Made by a program: the position numbers and the translations under genes | Shown here: positions 33,361 to 41,515 of the stretch, piece after piece | How the letters are laid out: each line of letters opens with the position of its first letter | Numbering within the stretch: the first letter of the stretch is position 1 | Notes under the pieces: generated by a model | Told to the model about the DNA's origin: nothing | What the model saw: only the letters and a program-made list of their open reading frames with translations | Databases searched by the model: none | NCBI GenBank assembly: GCA_016219005.1 | Contig: JACRCN010000041.1 | Location: 21,267-85,266 of the forward strand | DNA length: 64,000 nt | From: Deltaproteobacteria bacterium | GTDB lineage: Bacteria > Desulfobacterota > Desulfobacteria > Desulfobacterales > SpSt-501 | Direction: 5' to 3'

Positions 33361-34926
33361 ATGCAATGGAACGCCGAAACACGATATAAAATGCTGCTGG
33401 AATTCAATAACGCGGTGGTCACCCGGACCAACCGCGAAGGCCTTTTCCAGGCCCTGGCCAAGGAACTGCGCAAGCACTTTGCCTACGATCGCATGGCCAT
33501 CAATCTTTACGACGCCAAAGCCCAGTCCATCAGCTATTTTGCCGCGGCCGACGGCGTCCAGCCCGGAGGCGTCCTGACCCGGGCCAGCCGCCCGCTGGCC
33601 GACGGCGCCATCGCCCGGATGGTGGTGCAGTCGCGCCAGCCGATCATCATCGACGACCTGCGGCGCTACACCGACCTGACGTCCATCGGGGCGCTCGTCC
33701 AGGCCGGCCTGAACGCGACCATGGCGTTTCCGCTGCTCGTCCGCAATCGTATCCTGGGTTCGATTCACTTCTCGTTCCGAGATGCACCGGATCATGTTTC
33801 CGAGTTGACGGAGATCCTCACGGAAGCCTCCCGGCAGGTGGCCATCGCCGTCGACAACATGCTGGCCTACACCGAGCTGGAAAAGCTGAACAAGAACCTG
33901 GAGCGCGAGAAGGAGTTCCTGCTGCGGAGCAGCGACCATTATCAGCGGCACGAGTTCCTCTACCAATCGCCGGCCATGACCAAGATCATGCGGCTGGTCG
34001 AAAGTGCAGCCGACACGGACGCGACGATCCTGATCACCGGCGAGACCGGGACGGGCAAGGACTACCTGGCGCGCTGCATCCACAACCTGAGCTCCCGGCG
34101 AAACCATCTGTTCGTGAAAACCAACTGCCCGGCGCTGGCCTCTTCACTCTTTGAAAGCGAGCTCTTCGGCCATGCCAAGGGCGCCTTCACAGGCGCGAGC
34201 GACCGGCGCATCGGGCGCTTCGAGCTGGCGCACGGCGGGACCATCTTCCTGGACGAAATCGCCGAGCTTCCGATCCAGCTCCAGGCCAAACTGCTGCATA
34301 TCCTCCAGGACAACCAGTTCGAGCGTGTCGGCGACAGCCGTTCCATTCAGATCGACTGCCGGGTGATTGCCGCCACCAACAAGAACCTCGAAGAAGGCAT
34401 CCGGGCCGGGACATTCCGCCAGGACCTCTACTATCGGCTGAACATCGTGTCGATCCATGTGCCGCCGCTGAGAAGCAGAAAGGATGACATCCGGCTGCTG
34501 ATGGAAAAGCTCACCTCCATGGAGGCCAGGGAGATGAACCGGCCGGAGCCGCTTTACTCCGACCGGGCGCTGGACCGGTTGTGCGAGTACGCCTGGCCGG
34601 GCAATGTGCGGGAGTTGAAGAACCTGGTCAAACGGATGATCATCCTGCGTCCGGGGGATGAGATTTCTGCCGATGATGTGGATAAAATTCTCGAATCGGC
34701 GCTGCCCCAGGGCCAAGGCATGGACGAAAACCTCCTCAGCCTCCGGGACTCCGAGAGACAACACATCGTCAAGACACTGGCCCGAACACGGGGGGCCATT
34801 GGCGGGTCGAACGGCGCCGCACGCCTGCTGGGCCTGCCGCGTTCCACCCTCCAGTATCGGATTAAAAAACTCGGTATCCAGCCGAGAGACTACCTCGAAA
34901 GAGATCCCGTCCGCAGCAGCAACTGA
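33361..34926 (+). CDS. GAF-domain sigma-54-dependent transcriptional activator
   Basis: A 521-residue enhancer-binding protein: GAF sensor about 20-170, a short coiled linker rich in K and E (170-190), AAA+ domain about 198-430, and a Fis-type helix-turn-helix at about 480-515. Walker A GETGTGKD (227-234), GAFTGA (274-279) and Walker B IFLDEI (295-300) are intact, so it can contact sigma-54. The GAF domain likely senses the substrate or a product. The gene faces right, while the LarA operon on its left and the TctCBA operon on its right are both transcribed leftward from -24/-12 promoters with the same upstream palindrome. It is the obvious activator of both. Confidence 0.95.
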   Translation: MQWNAETRYKMLLEFNNAVVTRTNREGLFQALAKELRKHFAYDRMAINLYDAKAQSISYFAAADGVQPGGVLTRASRPLADGAIARMVVQSRQPIIIDDLRRYTDLTSIGALVQAGLNATMAFPLLVRNRILGSIHFSFRDAPDHVSELTEILTEASRQVAIAVDNMLAYTELEKLNKNLEREKEFLLRSSDHYQRHEFLYQSPAMTKIMRLVESAADTDATILITGETGTGKDYLARCIHNLSSRRNHLFVKTNCPALASSLFESELFGHAKGAFTGASDRRIGRFELAHGGTIFLDEIAELPIQLQAKLLHILQDNQFERVGDSRSIQIDCRVIAATNKNLEEGIRAGTFRQDLYYRLNIVSIHVPPLRSRKDDIRLLMEKLTSMEAREMNRPEPLYSDRALDRLCEYAWPGNVRELKNLVKRMIILRPGDEISADDVDKILESALPQGQGMDENLLSLRDSERQHIVKTLARTRGAIGGSNGAARLLGLPRSTLQYRIKKLGIQPRDYLERDPVRSSN

Positions 34927-34940
34927 ACCCACCGATAAAC

Positions 34941-36449
34941 TCAGGAGTCGCTCTCCTCAAGTTCCACCTGCTTGACCTTGGCCTGTCGCCGCAGCCAGAT
35001 GCCGCTCGCGACCGACAGGAGGGTGAGCAGGATGAAGGCCGCCGAGATCGGGCGGGTGAAGAAGATGAGGGGTGAGCCCTTGGACATGACCAGCGACTGC
35101 ATGTACGAGGTCTCCATCAGCTTGGCCAGCACCGTGGCCAGCACCATAGGTGCCACGGGAAACTCGAATTTGCGCATGAGGTAGCCGATCACGCCGAACA
35201 GCAGGCTGATCCACAGGTCGAAGAAGGAATGGCGCAGGCTGTAAGCCCCGATTAGGGTGCAGACCGCGATGATGGGTCCGAGGATGGGGAACGGGATCAA
35301 GGCCATGCGCGCCCAGAGACCCACGAGCGGGAGATTTAGAACCAGCAGCATCACATTGCCGATGTACATGCTGGCGATGATCGTCCACAAGAGCGCGGGC
35401 TGCTCCTGCATCAGGCGTGGGCCGGGCTGCAGGCCATACATCAGAAACCCGCCGAGCAGCACGGCCAGCGCCGGGCCCGAGGGAATGCCAAAGGCGAGCA
35501 GGGGCACGAACCCGCCGCTTGCCGTGGCATTGTTCGAGCCCTCGACGGCGGCGACGGCATCAATGGCCCCATGCCCGAATTTCTCGGGGTGCTTGGAAAA
35601 GCGTTTCTCGAGGTCGTACACCATGAAGGAGGTGACCGCGGGACTGCAGCCCGGGATTAAGCCGGCCAGAAACCCGATGACCCCGGACCGGATCGTGGCG
35701 GCCCAGGTGTCCTTGATGTCCTGCCAGGTGGGCAGCCACTCGATGCGTTTGGCCTCCAGGATGCACTTGGTTTCTTTTTCGGCATTGACCAGGATTTCAC
35801 TGATGGCGAAAAGCCCCATGATGATGGGCACGAAATCGATGCCGGCCATGAGTTCCATGGATCCGAAGGTCAGTCGCGTCACCCCGGTGAGAGGGTCCAG
35901 GCCGATCACGGCGGTCAGCAGCCCCACCAGGGCGGATAGGAGCCCTTTGCCCAGGTCGCGGCCGGAAAGGCTGACCACCAGGCTCACGCCCAGGAAGGTC
36001 AGGGCGAAATATTCCGGCGGCCCGAAAGCCAGGGCCGTCCGGGCGAGCACCGGCGCGAAAAACGTGAGCCCGATCACGCCCATGGTGCCGGCCGCAAACG
36101 AGGCGATGGCGGAAATCCCCAGGGCCGGCCCGCCGCGGCCCTGAAGGTTGAGCTGGTAGCCTTCCATGGCCGTGGGCACCGAGGAGGCTTCACCGGGGAT
36201 GTTGACGAGGACGGAGGTGGTCGAGCCGCCGTACATGGCCCCGTAGTAGATGGCCGCCATCATGATGATGGCCGGCGCCGGATCCAGGTGAGAGGCCAGC
36301 GGCAGCAGCATGGCAATAGCCGCGGTGGGTCCCAGCCCGGGCAGCACGCCCACCAAGGTCCCGGCAATGCTTCCGATCAGGGCAAACATCAGGTTGTAGG
36401 GACTGATGGCCGCCGCAAATCCGCCCATCAGGGAAGACCACGCTTCCAT
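34941..36449 (-). CDS. tctA: Tripartite tricarboxylate transporter, large permease TctA
   Basis: A 502-residue TctA with GVLPGLGP, YYGAMYGGSTT, IPGEASSV and the second loop IPGCSPAV. It is closely similar to the TctA at 1010-2518 in many stretches (for example FYMRKF-like GVIGYLMRKFEFPVAPMVLATVLA), suggesting the two sets share a recent ancestor. It ends 14 bases after the activator stop, converging with it. Third gene of the tctC-tctB-tctA operon controlled by the -24/-12 promoter at 38044. Confidence 0.96.
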   Translation of the reverse strand: MEAWSSLMGGFAAAISPYNLMFALIGSIAGTLVGVLPGLGPTAAIAMLLPLASHLDPAPAIIMMAAIYYGAMYGGSTTSVLVNIPGEASSVPTAMEGYQLNLQGRGGPALGISAIASFAAGTMGVIGLTFFAPVLARTALAFGPPEYFALTFLGVSLVVSLSGRDLGKGLLSALVGLLTAVIGLDPLTGVTRLTFGSMELMAGIDFVPIIMGLFAISEILVNAEKETKCILEAKRIEWLPTWQDIKDTWAATIRSGVIGFLAGLIPGCSPAVTSFMVYDLEKRFSKHPEKFGHGAIDAVAAVEGSNNATASGGFVPLLAFGIPSGPALAVLLGGFLMYGLQPGPRLMQEQPALLWTIIASMYIGNVMLLVLNLPLVGLWARMALIPFPILGPIIAVCTLIGAYSLRHSFFDLWISLLFGVIGYLMRKFEFPVAPMVLATVLAKLMETSYMQSLVMSKGSPLIFFTRPISAAFILLTLLSVASGIWLRRQAKVKQVELEESDS

Positions 36450-36508
36450 TCGTCACACCTTTCCGTGCAGAAAACCAGGCACGCCCCTGCCAGCAGGCCG
36501 TGCCCTGT

Positions 36509-36985
36509 TTATGAAAGAAACGCGAGCGGCCCCAGGGGCAGGGTCAGATCCAACAACCAGATGAAAACGACGTAAACAAAGGCAGCGACACCCAACGCCC
36601 AGGCCACGGCCACTATGGGGCTGTACCGGCCAAAGTACCAGATGAACCCCGCGACGAAGAAAAAGGTGCAGATGAGAAACCCCAGCGGATTGGAGAGCCC
36701 CACGTAAAGGACCAGGGCGGCCAGGGCGATGCCCCAGAACTTCCATCCCCGGCGGTCCGGCCAGCCAATCGCCTTGTTTGCCCCGGTTCTGGCAATCAGC
36801 GCGTGAACGGCGAGCCCCGCCCCGCCGATGAAAAGCAATACTCCCAGGAGGAGCGGGAAGTTGCGGGGGTGCAAATGCCCGCCGGCACCTTCATCGATAG
36901 TGGTCGAGGCCCAGGCCGCCGCAAGGCCCAGCAGGGCCAGGAAGGCCCCGCAGGCGATGTCGCCGGATCGTTGGGTCTTCAGCAC
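36509..36985 (-). CDS. tctB: Tripartite tricarboxylate transporter, small permease TctB
   Basis: A 158-residue protein starting KTQRSGDIACGAFLALLG, with four hydrophobic helices, as in other TctB proteins. The first helix and the following HPRNFPLLLG loop are conserved. It lies 15 bp after tctC and 59 bp before tctA in the leftward operon. Confidence 0.92.
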   Translation of the reverse strand: MLKTQRSGDIACGAFLALLGLAAAWASTTIDEGAGGHLHPRNFPLLLGVLLFIGGAGLAVHALIARTGANKAIGWPDRRGWKFWGIALAALVLYVGLSNPLGFLICTFFFVAGFIWYFGRYSPIVAVAWALGVAAFVYVVFIWLLDLTLPLGPLAFLS

Positions 36986-37000
36986 GGTACAGCCCCCGCT

Positions 37001-37960
37001 CTATTTCTTGATGTCCTTGACGATGTCCTTGTAGATCCCCGTCATCTTCTCGATGTAGGCCCTGCTCGCCTGGCTGCCGAGCGCCAAGGGGACGAAGCCC
37101 TCTTTTTTCATCTGCTCCTGAATGGCGGGGTCCTTGGCGATCTGCAGGAAAGCCGCCTCGAGCTTTTTCACGATATAATCGGGTGTTTTGGGGGGCAGAC
37201 CGATGCCGCGGTCAATGGATTCGACGATGTCGATGCCCGACTCCTTGAAGGTGGGGGTTTCCGGAAACCCGAAAAACCTGTTTTCATCGGCCACGGCCAG
37301 CACTCGGATGTCGCCCGAGTACTTCACCAGGTCGTCGGAATTGCCGAAGACGGCGTTGACATGCCCGCCCAGGAAGGCCGTAATCTGGGGCGCGGCGCCC
37401 GTGAAGGGCACGTAGTTGAACTTGGTACCGGTCATCTTCTGAAACCGCAGCGTGGCCACGTGATGCCCGGAGAACGTGCCGGAGCCGCCGATGCTGATGT
37501 CGCTTGGCTTGACCTTGGCCGCCGCGATAAATTCCTGGATGGTCTTGTAGGGGCTGGTTTTCAGGACGGCGAGGGCGAGCGGCGTGCGCTGGAACAGGGC
37601 CACGGGAATGATCTGATCGGTAGTGTAACCGGTTTGCTGCTGCATGGGCTGCAGAATGATGTGGGGGATGTTGATCCCGGCCATCAGGTAACCGTCCGGC
37701 TGGGAACGGACCAACTCACTCCAGCCCAGGGCGCCGCCGCCGCCGACTTTGTAGTCGACGATGACCTTCTGCCCGAGGCTTTTTTCCAGGAAAGGCTGTT
37801 GCCTGCGGGCTTCGCGGTCAGACTGCCCGCCGGGGTCGAAGGTGACCAGGTAGGTGACGGACTTGGTCGGATAGGGCTTTTCCTGCGCAAGCCCATACCC
37901 GGTGAGCAGAGCCAGGCTGACACAAACAATGATGAACAACGACCATTTTGAGCGGCACAT
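37001..37960 (-). CDS. tctC: Tripartite tricarboxylate transporter substrate-binding protein TctC
   Basis: A 319-residue periplasmic protein with a signal peptide (KWSLFIIVCVSLALLTG) and mature start near AQEKPYPT. The region VTFDPGGQSD corresponds to the N-terminal ligand loop and FTGAAPQITAFLGGHVNAV to the second; PGGQSD deviates from the more usual PGGGTD. It is the first gene behind the sigma-54 promoter at 38044-38059, so the binding protein is expressed with the LarA/UxaA enzymes under one activator. Its ligand is probably their substrate. Confidence 0.95.
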   Translation of the reverse strand: MCRSKWSLFIIVCVSLALLTGYGLAQEKPYPTKSVTYLVTFDPGGQSDREARRQQPFLEKSLGQKVIVDYKVGGGGALGWSELVRSQPDGYLMAGINIPHIILQPMQQQTGYTTDQIIPVALFQRTPLALAVLKTSPYKTIQEFIAAAKVKPSDISIGGSGTFSGHHVATLRFQKMTGTKFNYVPFTGAAPQITAFLGGHVNAVFGNSDDLVKYSGDIRVLAVADENRFFGFPETPTFKESGIDIVESIDRGIGLPPKTPDYIVKKLEAAFLQIAKDPAIQEQMKKEGFVPLALGSQASRAYIEKMTGIYKDIVKDIKK

Positions 37961-38043
37961 GTTTTCCCCTCCCTTGGTTTTGAAGATTTGCGAAGACCTC
38001 GGTCATCCCGCAGCAAGGCGTTCCCGGTGCGATCAGTTCAGAA

Positions 38044-38059
38044 AGCAAAATAACTGCCA
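38044..38059 (-). promoter_or_regulatory. Sigma-54 (-24/-12) promoter for the tctCBA operon
   Basis: The minus strand reads TGGCAGTTATTTTGCT with the required ten-base GG-GC spacing. It is 84 bp before the tctC start. The GCCCAATATTGGGC palindrome is 74 bp upstream, nearly the same geometry as at the LarA operon. Confidence 0.87.
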
Positions 38060-38113
38060 AACCCGTTATAAATATAACTATGAGTAATTATGATAAAAAA
38101 GGCGACCAAGATG

Positions 38114-38159
38114 TTTGCTGCCGAAAAATGATGCCCAATATTGGGCGTCGCGCCGAATT
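38114..38159. promoter_or_regulatory. Activator site B: second copy of the GCCCAATATTGGGC repeat
   Basis: The core palindrome is at 38133-38146. The block matches activator site A (33236-33281) over 46 bases with eight differences and no gap. It lies upstream of the tctC sigma-54 promoter and just after the stop of a MoaD-like gene. Confidence 0.85.
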
Positions 38160-38190
38160 CCCAGCCACCTGGAGACCCGGCCCGCGTCCT

Positions 38191-38424
38191 TCAGCCGCCG
38201 CCGACGGGAGGGAATATCCCCACCCGTTCGCCGCCCTGCAGCGTGGAGGAAAGATCGGCCTGGGCCCCGTCGATGAAAATCAGCTTGGCTTTTTCCTCCG
38301 GGACATTGAGCTTTTCAAGAAGGGCCCGCATGGTCGTGCCGGGTGCGATGGGATACTCCTCCCCCTCAGGCGGCGTGAACATCTGCAGGGAGGCGTAAAG
38401 CTTGAGGTGGATGTGAGAAATCAT
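38191..38424 (-). CDS. MoaD/ThiS-like beta-grasp protein
   Basis: A 77-residue protein beginning MISHIHLKLYASL and ending FPPVGGG, with the di-glycine tail of sulfur carriers. It resembles the AOR-linked protein at 26963-27193 in length and tail, but no oxidoreductase is next to it. The ATG at 38424 follows a GGAAAAAAG; the open frame reaches further upstream but the protein family starts here. It is transcribed toward the tctCBA promoter and ends 31 bp before activator site B, so it is an isolated gene upstream of that operon. It could serve the AOR at 27190 or an enzyme outside the window. Confidence 0.82.
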   Translation of the reverse strand: MISHIHLKLYASLQMFTPPEGEEYPIAPGTTMRALLEKLNVPEEKAKLIFIDGAQADLSSTLQGGERVGIFPPVGGG

Positions 38425-38678
38425 CTTTTTTCCAGCCGCCTTGCCGGGGCGTTGGTAGATGGGGTGCTGCTTTCCCGAAGCCGGGCAAGGAGCATCGTAT
38501 AGAGGTAAGGGCACAAGCTTGCTTTTATTTTTAAAGAAAGGTTAGAAGCGTTGCGGAAAAAAGTCAAGGGCCGGTAATCGATGTTGCGCCACAGGGGCAA
38601 AGCACACTTCTCGACAGAAAAGAGGATGCAGACACGAAACCACTGCAGAGAGGACCAGCGGCGGAAATCCGGTTAGAC

Positions 38679-38815
38679 GCTATCTCAAAAATGCATCTGA
38701 CAGCGCGCTGGCGGCGTGGCCCGCCTCTGAAAAATGCTCACCACCTGACGCGGCTTGCGCTTTTCATCGGCGTGCGTCTTGCCCTCGGCTTATGATCTGC
38801 TATTTTTGGGATGGC
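38679..38815. repeat. Imperfect inverted-repeat element, about 137 bp
   Basis: The 319-bp gap between the MoaD-like gene (38424) and the GntR gene (38834) contains an imperfect inverted repeat: GCTATCTCAAAAATGCA at the left end and TGCTATTTTTGGGATGGC at the right end pair over most positions. The interior is GC-rich and has no coding frame. It resembles the size and plan of the element at 7818-7944 but is more diverged. Nothing else is seen in the gap. Confidence 0.45.
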
Positions 38816-38833
38816 TTCCAGTTTGCCGGTCGT

Positions 38834-39502
38834 CTACAGGTTTTGCAGGACTCGCCGGCAGGTGGAGCGCAGGTGTTCCTCCATTGCTTCTCTTGCACCT
38901 TTAATGGATCGACGTTTAATCATTTCAAACAAGGCCTCATGCTCCCGTTGAGCCTCGTCTTTTCTCCCGACGGTTCGCAGCGACAAGCCCCCGGCGACAT
39001 CGCAAAGGTCCCGCACCTGCTGGATGGCTTTCAAAAGAAACGAGTTGCCGCAGAACTCTGCCAATCGTAGATGAAAAAGCCGGTCGGCCATGATGGAGCG
39101 CATCTGTTCGGTGCCGGTATTGGTCTTTCTCCGCTCCAATAATATTTGTTCAAGTTCTTCGATTCCTTCCAAGGTTATTTTCGGAACCAACCGGCTGACC
39201 ACGCCTACTTCCAGAACCTCCCGGTAATCGTAGAGACTGCAAACATCTTCTTCCGTGAGCCGCCGTATTCTGAATCCTCTCCTGGGCTCATGCACCAGGA
39301 GACCTCGGGAGGCCAGGTCTATAAGCGCCTCGCGCACCGGGGTTTTCGAAACACCCAACGTTTTTGCTATGGCAACGTCAGAGTAAAGGTTCTCCGGCTT
39401 GAGTTTACGGTCAAATATGGCTTTCTTGATGCTCTGAACCGCCAGTTCCTTGAGAGAAACCGGTTCCTGCCCGAGTTCGATCTGCAGCGTGCGATCCGAC
39501 AT
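38834..39502 (-). CDS. GntR family transcriptional regulator with FCD domain
   Basis: A 222-residue regulator with an N-terminal winged helix (YSDVAIAKTLGVSKTPVREALIDLASRGL) and a compact FCD domain ending in HLRSTCRRVL. It is the last gene of the leftward TTT/aldolase operon (tctC-tctB-tctA-dehydrogenase-LDH2-aldolase-GntR), 15 bp after the aldolase gene. Being co-transcribed it probably controls the operon; an inverted repeat with seven-base arms at 45522-45538 upstream of tctC is a candidate operator. Confidence 0.92.
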   Translation of the reverse strand: MSDRTLQIELGQEPVSLKELAVQSIKKAIFDRKLKPENLYSDVAIAKTLGVSKTPVREALIDLASRGLLVHEPRRGFRIRRLTEEDVCSLYDYREVLEVGVVSRLVPKITLEGIEELEQILLERRKTNTGTEQMRSIMADRLFHLRLAEFCGNSFLLKAIQQVRDLCDVAGGLSLRTVGRKDEAQREHEALFEMIKRRSIKGAREAMEEHLRSTCRRVLQNL

Positions 39503-39517
39503 GGGTCTTCCTTCTTT

Positions 39518-40306
39518 CTATTTCAATTTTTTTGCCTTGATTTCGGCGATGGCTTTTTCCCAGACGGATTTGAGGATGGTGACGTCATGCCCCAGTTCAA
39601 TTGCTTGCACGCCCATCTCCATGATGGGGGCGGCTTTTTCCCATTGCGGAAAGCCGGCACCAAATATGACGAACTTACCGTGGCGTTTGGAAGCCGCAAC
39701 TACCGTCTTTAAAGCGCTCATCACTTTTGCATGCCCGGTTTGCAGAGGTACTCCGGCGGAAATGCTGAAATCGGCGGGCCCGAAGAAAACCCCGTCCATT
39801 CCCAGCACCGACATGATCTCTTCAATGTGCTCGATCGCCTTCACGTCCTCGATCATCGGGATCACCAGGGTTTCACGGTTGCTCCACTCCATCCAGTCCA
39901 CGCCGGCGTCCACCCCCCATTTGCCGGACAAGCAGAGTCCACCGTAACCGCGATGCCCGATGGGAGGGAACTTGGCAGCAGCAACAATCGCCTCCACGTC
40001 TGCGCGGCTGCACACATGCGGAACGATAACGCCGCCAGCCCCAATCTCGAAAGCCTTTCTCACCAGGTAGGGATCGTCCCGGTCGATTCGGAGTAGAGGC
40101 ACGATGCCGGAAAGGGTGGCGGCCCGAATGACGTTTTCAGCGCTCTCGTCCTGGCGCCATGCGTGCTCGTTGTCGATCCGGCAGAAATCAAGGCCGCAGA
40201 AACCCGCCAGTTCCATGAGCGCCGGGCTGAAGGAATACAGGCAGGTCCCCAGGGCGATTTCCCCGCGGTTTACTTGCTCTCTCAGGTGATTCTTGGGTCT
40301 TTGCAT
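39518..40306 (-). CDS. HpcH/HpaI family class II aldolase
   Basis: A 262-residue enzyme. IDNEHAW (catalytic His48), the RIDRDDPYLVRKAFEIGAGGVIVPHV segment, IPMIEDVKAIEHIEEI with the metal-binding glutamate, and VFFGPADFS with the metal-binding aspartate are all visible. Such enzymes cleave 2-oxo-3-deoxy acids such as 5-dehydro-4-deoxyglucarate or 4-hydroxy-2-oxoheptanedioate to pyruvate and an aldehyde. The ATG at 40306 has a GGAG nine bases before it and is preferred to one 15 bases earlier. With the dehydrogenase at 41516 (a tartronate-semialdehyde reductase type) and the LDH2 enzyme it fits a sugar-acid pathway. Confidence 0.93.
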   Translation of the reverse strand: MQRPKNHLREQVNRGEIALGTCLYSFSPALMELAGFCGLDFCRIDNEHAWRQDESAENVIRAATLSGIVPLLRIDRDDPYLVRKAFEIGAGGVIVPHVCSRADVEAIVAAAKFPPIGHRGYGGLCLSGKWGVDAGVDWMEWSNRETLVIPMIEDVKAIEHIEEIMSVLGMDGVFFGPADFSISAGVPLQTGHAKVMSALKTVVAASKRHGKFVIFGAGFPQWEKAAPIMEMGVQAIELGHDVTILKSVWEKAIAEIKAKKLK

Positions 40307-40333
40307 GTCCGCATTCTCCATTCCTTAACCGTG

Positions 40334-41404
40334 TTAAATGAGGGATCCGTCCAACTCGCCGGCGCGCAGGCCTAATTCCCCAGCCATTGCCATCAAGGAT
40401 GCATAGACGGCTTCGGGGATGGGGATGCCGTTTTCATTTCTTTGTTTTTCGGTCAGATGCTCGATTTCCCCGGGCAGGTAAATGCGTTCGACACCTTGAG
40501 CCCTGGGCGCATTGTGGATTCGGTCCACCAAGTAGTCCATTCTCTGTTTGAAATAATCGACCTCGACAAATGTGCCTATGTTCAGGGCCAGCATGAAATG
40601 GCCCAAGCCCGCCGGTTCGGAGAGGTGCTGGGCCCAGAAGGGTATCTCGTCAAGTATCCTGGAGCCGGCCAGGACGCCCGCGAGCACCTCCACGATGACG
40701 GCCAATCCGTAGCCTTTGATGCCCAGCGGCAACAGGGAGCCGCCTTTTTCGAATTGGGTCGGATCCTGCGTGGGCACCCCGTTACTGTCGGTTATCCAGT
40801 CCGATGGGATGTTTTCACCTTTTTCAGCGGCCAAACGCACCTTCCCGCCGGCAACCTTGCTGAGTGCCACGTCATAAACCACAGGCCACGCTTTCAAGCA
40901 AGGCACGGCCACGGCAACGGGATTGTTGCCGATGAAGGCTCCCTTACCGCCCCAAACGGACATCACCGGCGTAACGTTGCTCAGGACGACGCCGATCATC
41001 TCTTTTTCCAAGGCCATCATGGCATAATGGGCCGCCGCACCAAAATGGTCGCTGTTGAACACCGTAACGACCCCGACCCCGGTTGGGCCGGCCAGATGAA
41101 TGGCCTCCTCCATGGCGCGCTTGGCCACCACCAGACCGAAGCCGTTGTCGCCGTCGACGCGAGCGGCGGACGGACTCTTCCGTTCGACCTGGATCCGGGG
41201 GTTTGCCTTCATGCCGGCCGCCTGCAGTCGTTTTATATACTTGGGCAATCTGACCACCCCATGGGAATCGACACCCCTCAGGTTCGACAGGATCAGGTTG
41301 TCGGCTGACGCAGAGGCATTCGCTTCGGTTAGACCCGCTCTTAGGAAGGCCGCTTTGCAGAACTCCCTGAGCTTTGCGGCTGAGACCAGCTTGGATTCCT
41401 TCAT
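40334..41404 (-). CDS. LDH2 family (malate/L-lactate/sulfolactate-type) dehydrogenase
   Basis: A 356-residue NAD(P)-dependent dehydrogenase. The active-site GVDSHGVVRLP (His48), FNSDHFGAA, and GNNPVAVAVP are diagnostic for the family that includes malate dehydrogenase MdlD-like, ureidoglycolate, 2,3-diketogulonate and (R)-sulfolactate (ComC) dehydrogenases. It oxidises a 2-hydroxy acid. It precedes the aldolase gene by 27 bp in the leftward operon. The true substrate is uncertain; linkage to an HpcH/HpaI aldolase favours a hydroxylated dicarboxylate or deoxy sugar acid. Confidence 0.9.
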   Translation of the reverse strand: MKESKLVSAAKLREFCKAAFLRAGLTEANASASADNLILSNLRGVDSHGVVRLPKYIKRLQAAGMKANPRIQVERKSPSAARVDGDNGFGLVVAKRAMEEAIHLAGPTGVGVVTVFNSDHFGAAAHYAMMALEKEMIGVVLSNVTPVMSVWGGKGAFIGNNPVAVAVPCLKAWPVVYDVALSKVAGGKVRLAAEKGENIPSDWITDSNGVPTQDPTQFEKGGSLLPLGIKGYGLAVIVEVLAGVLAGSRILDEIPFWAQHLSEPAGLGHFMLALNIGTFVEVDYFKQRMDYLVDRIHNAPRAQGVERIYLPGEIEHLTEKQRNENGIPIPEAVYASLMAMAGELGLRAGELDGSLI

Positions 41405-41436
41405 CTTCGTCCTTCCGCCTTTGATGGCATCCTAAA

Positions 41437-41464
41437 AAGTCCAATTCCGGCGTTTCACTTCATC
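41437..41464. repeat. Degenerate fragment related to the 7818-7944 repeat
   Basis: This stretch aligns with 7833-7860 inside the 127-bp element, with about 23 of 28 bases identical around CCAATT and CGGCGTT. It lies in the gap between the LDH2 gene and the dehydrogenase gene. The far half and the terminal arms are not recognisable. It shows that the element belongs to a dispersed family. Confidence 0.5.
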
Positions 41465-41515
41465 CGTCGTTGAACGGCGCTGCTTGAGCAATAAGGTGCC
41501 GTGCCGGCTGAGGCA

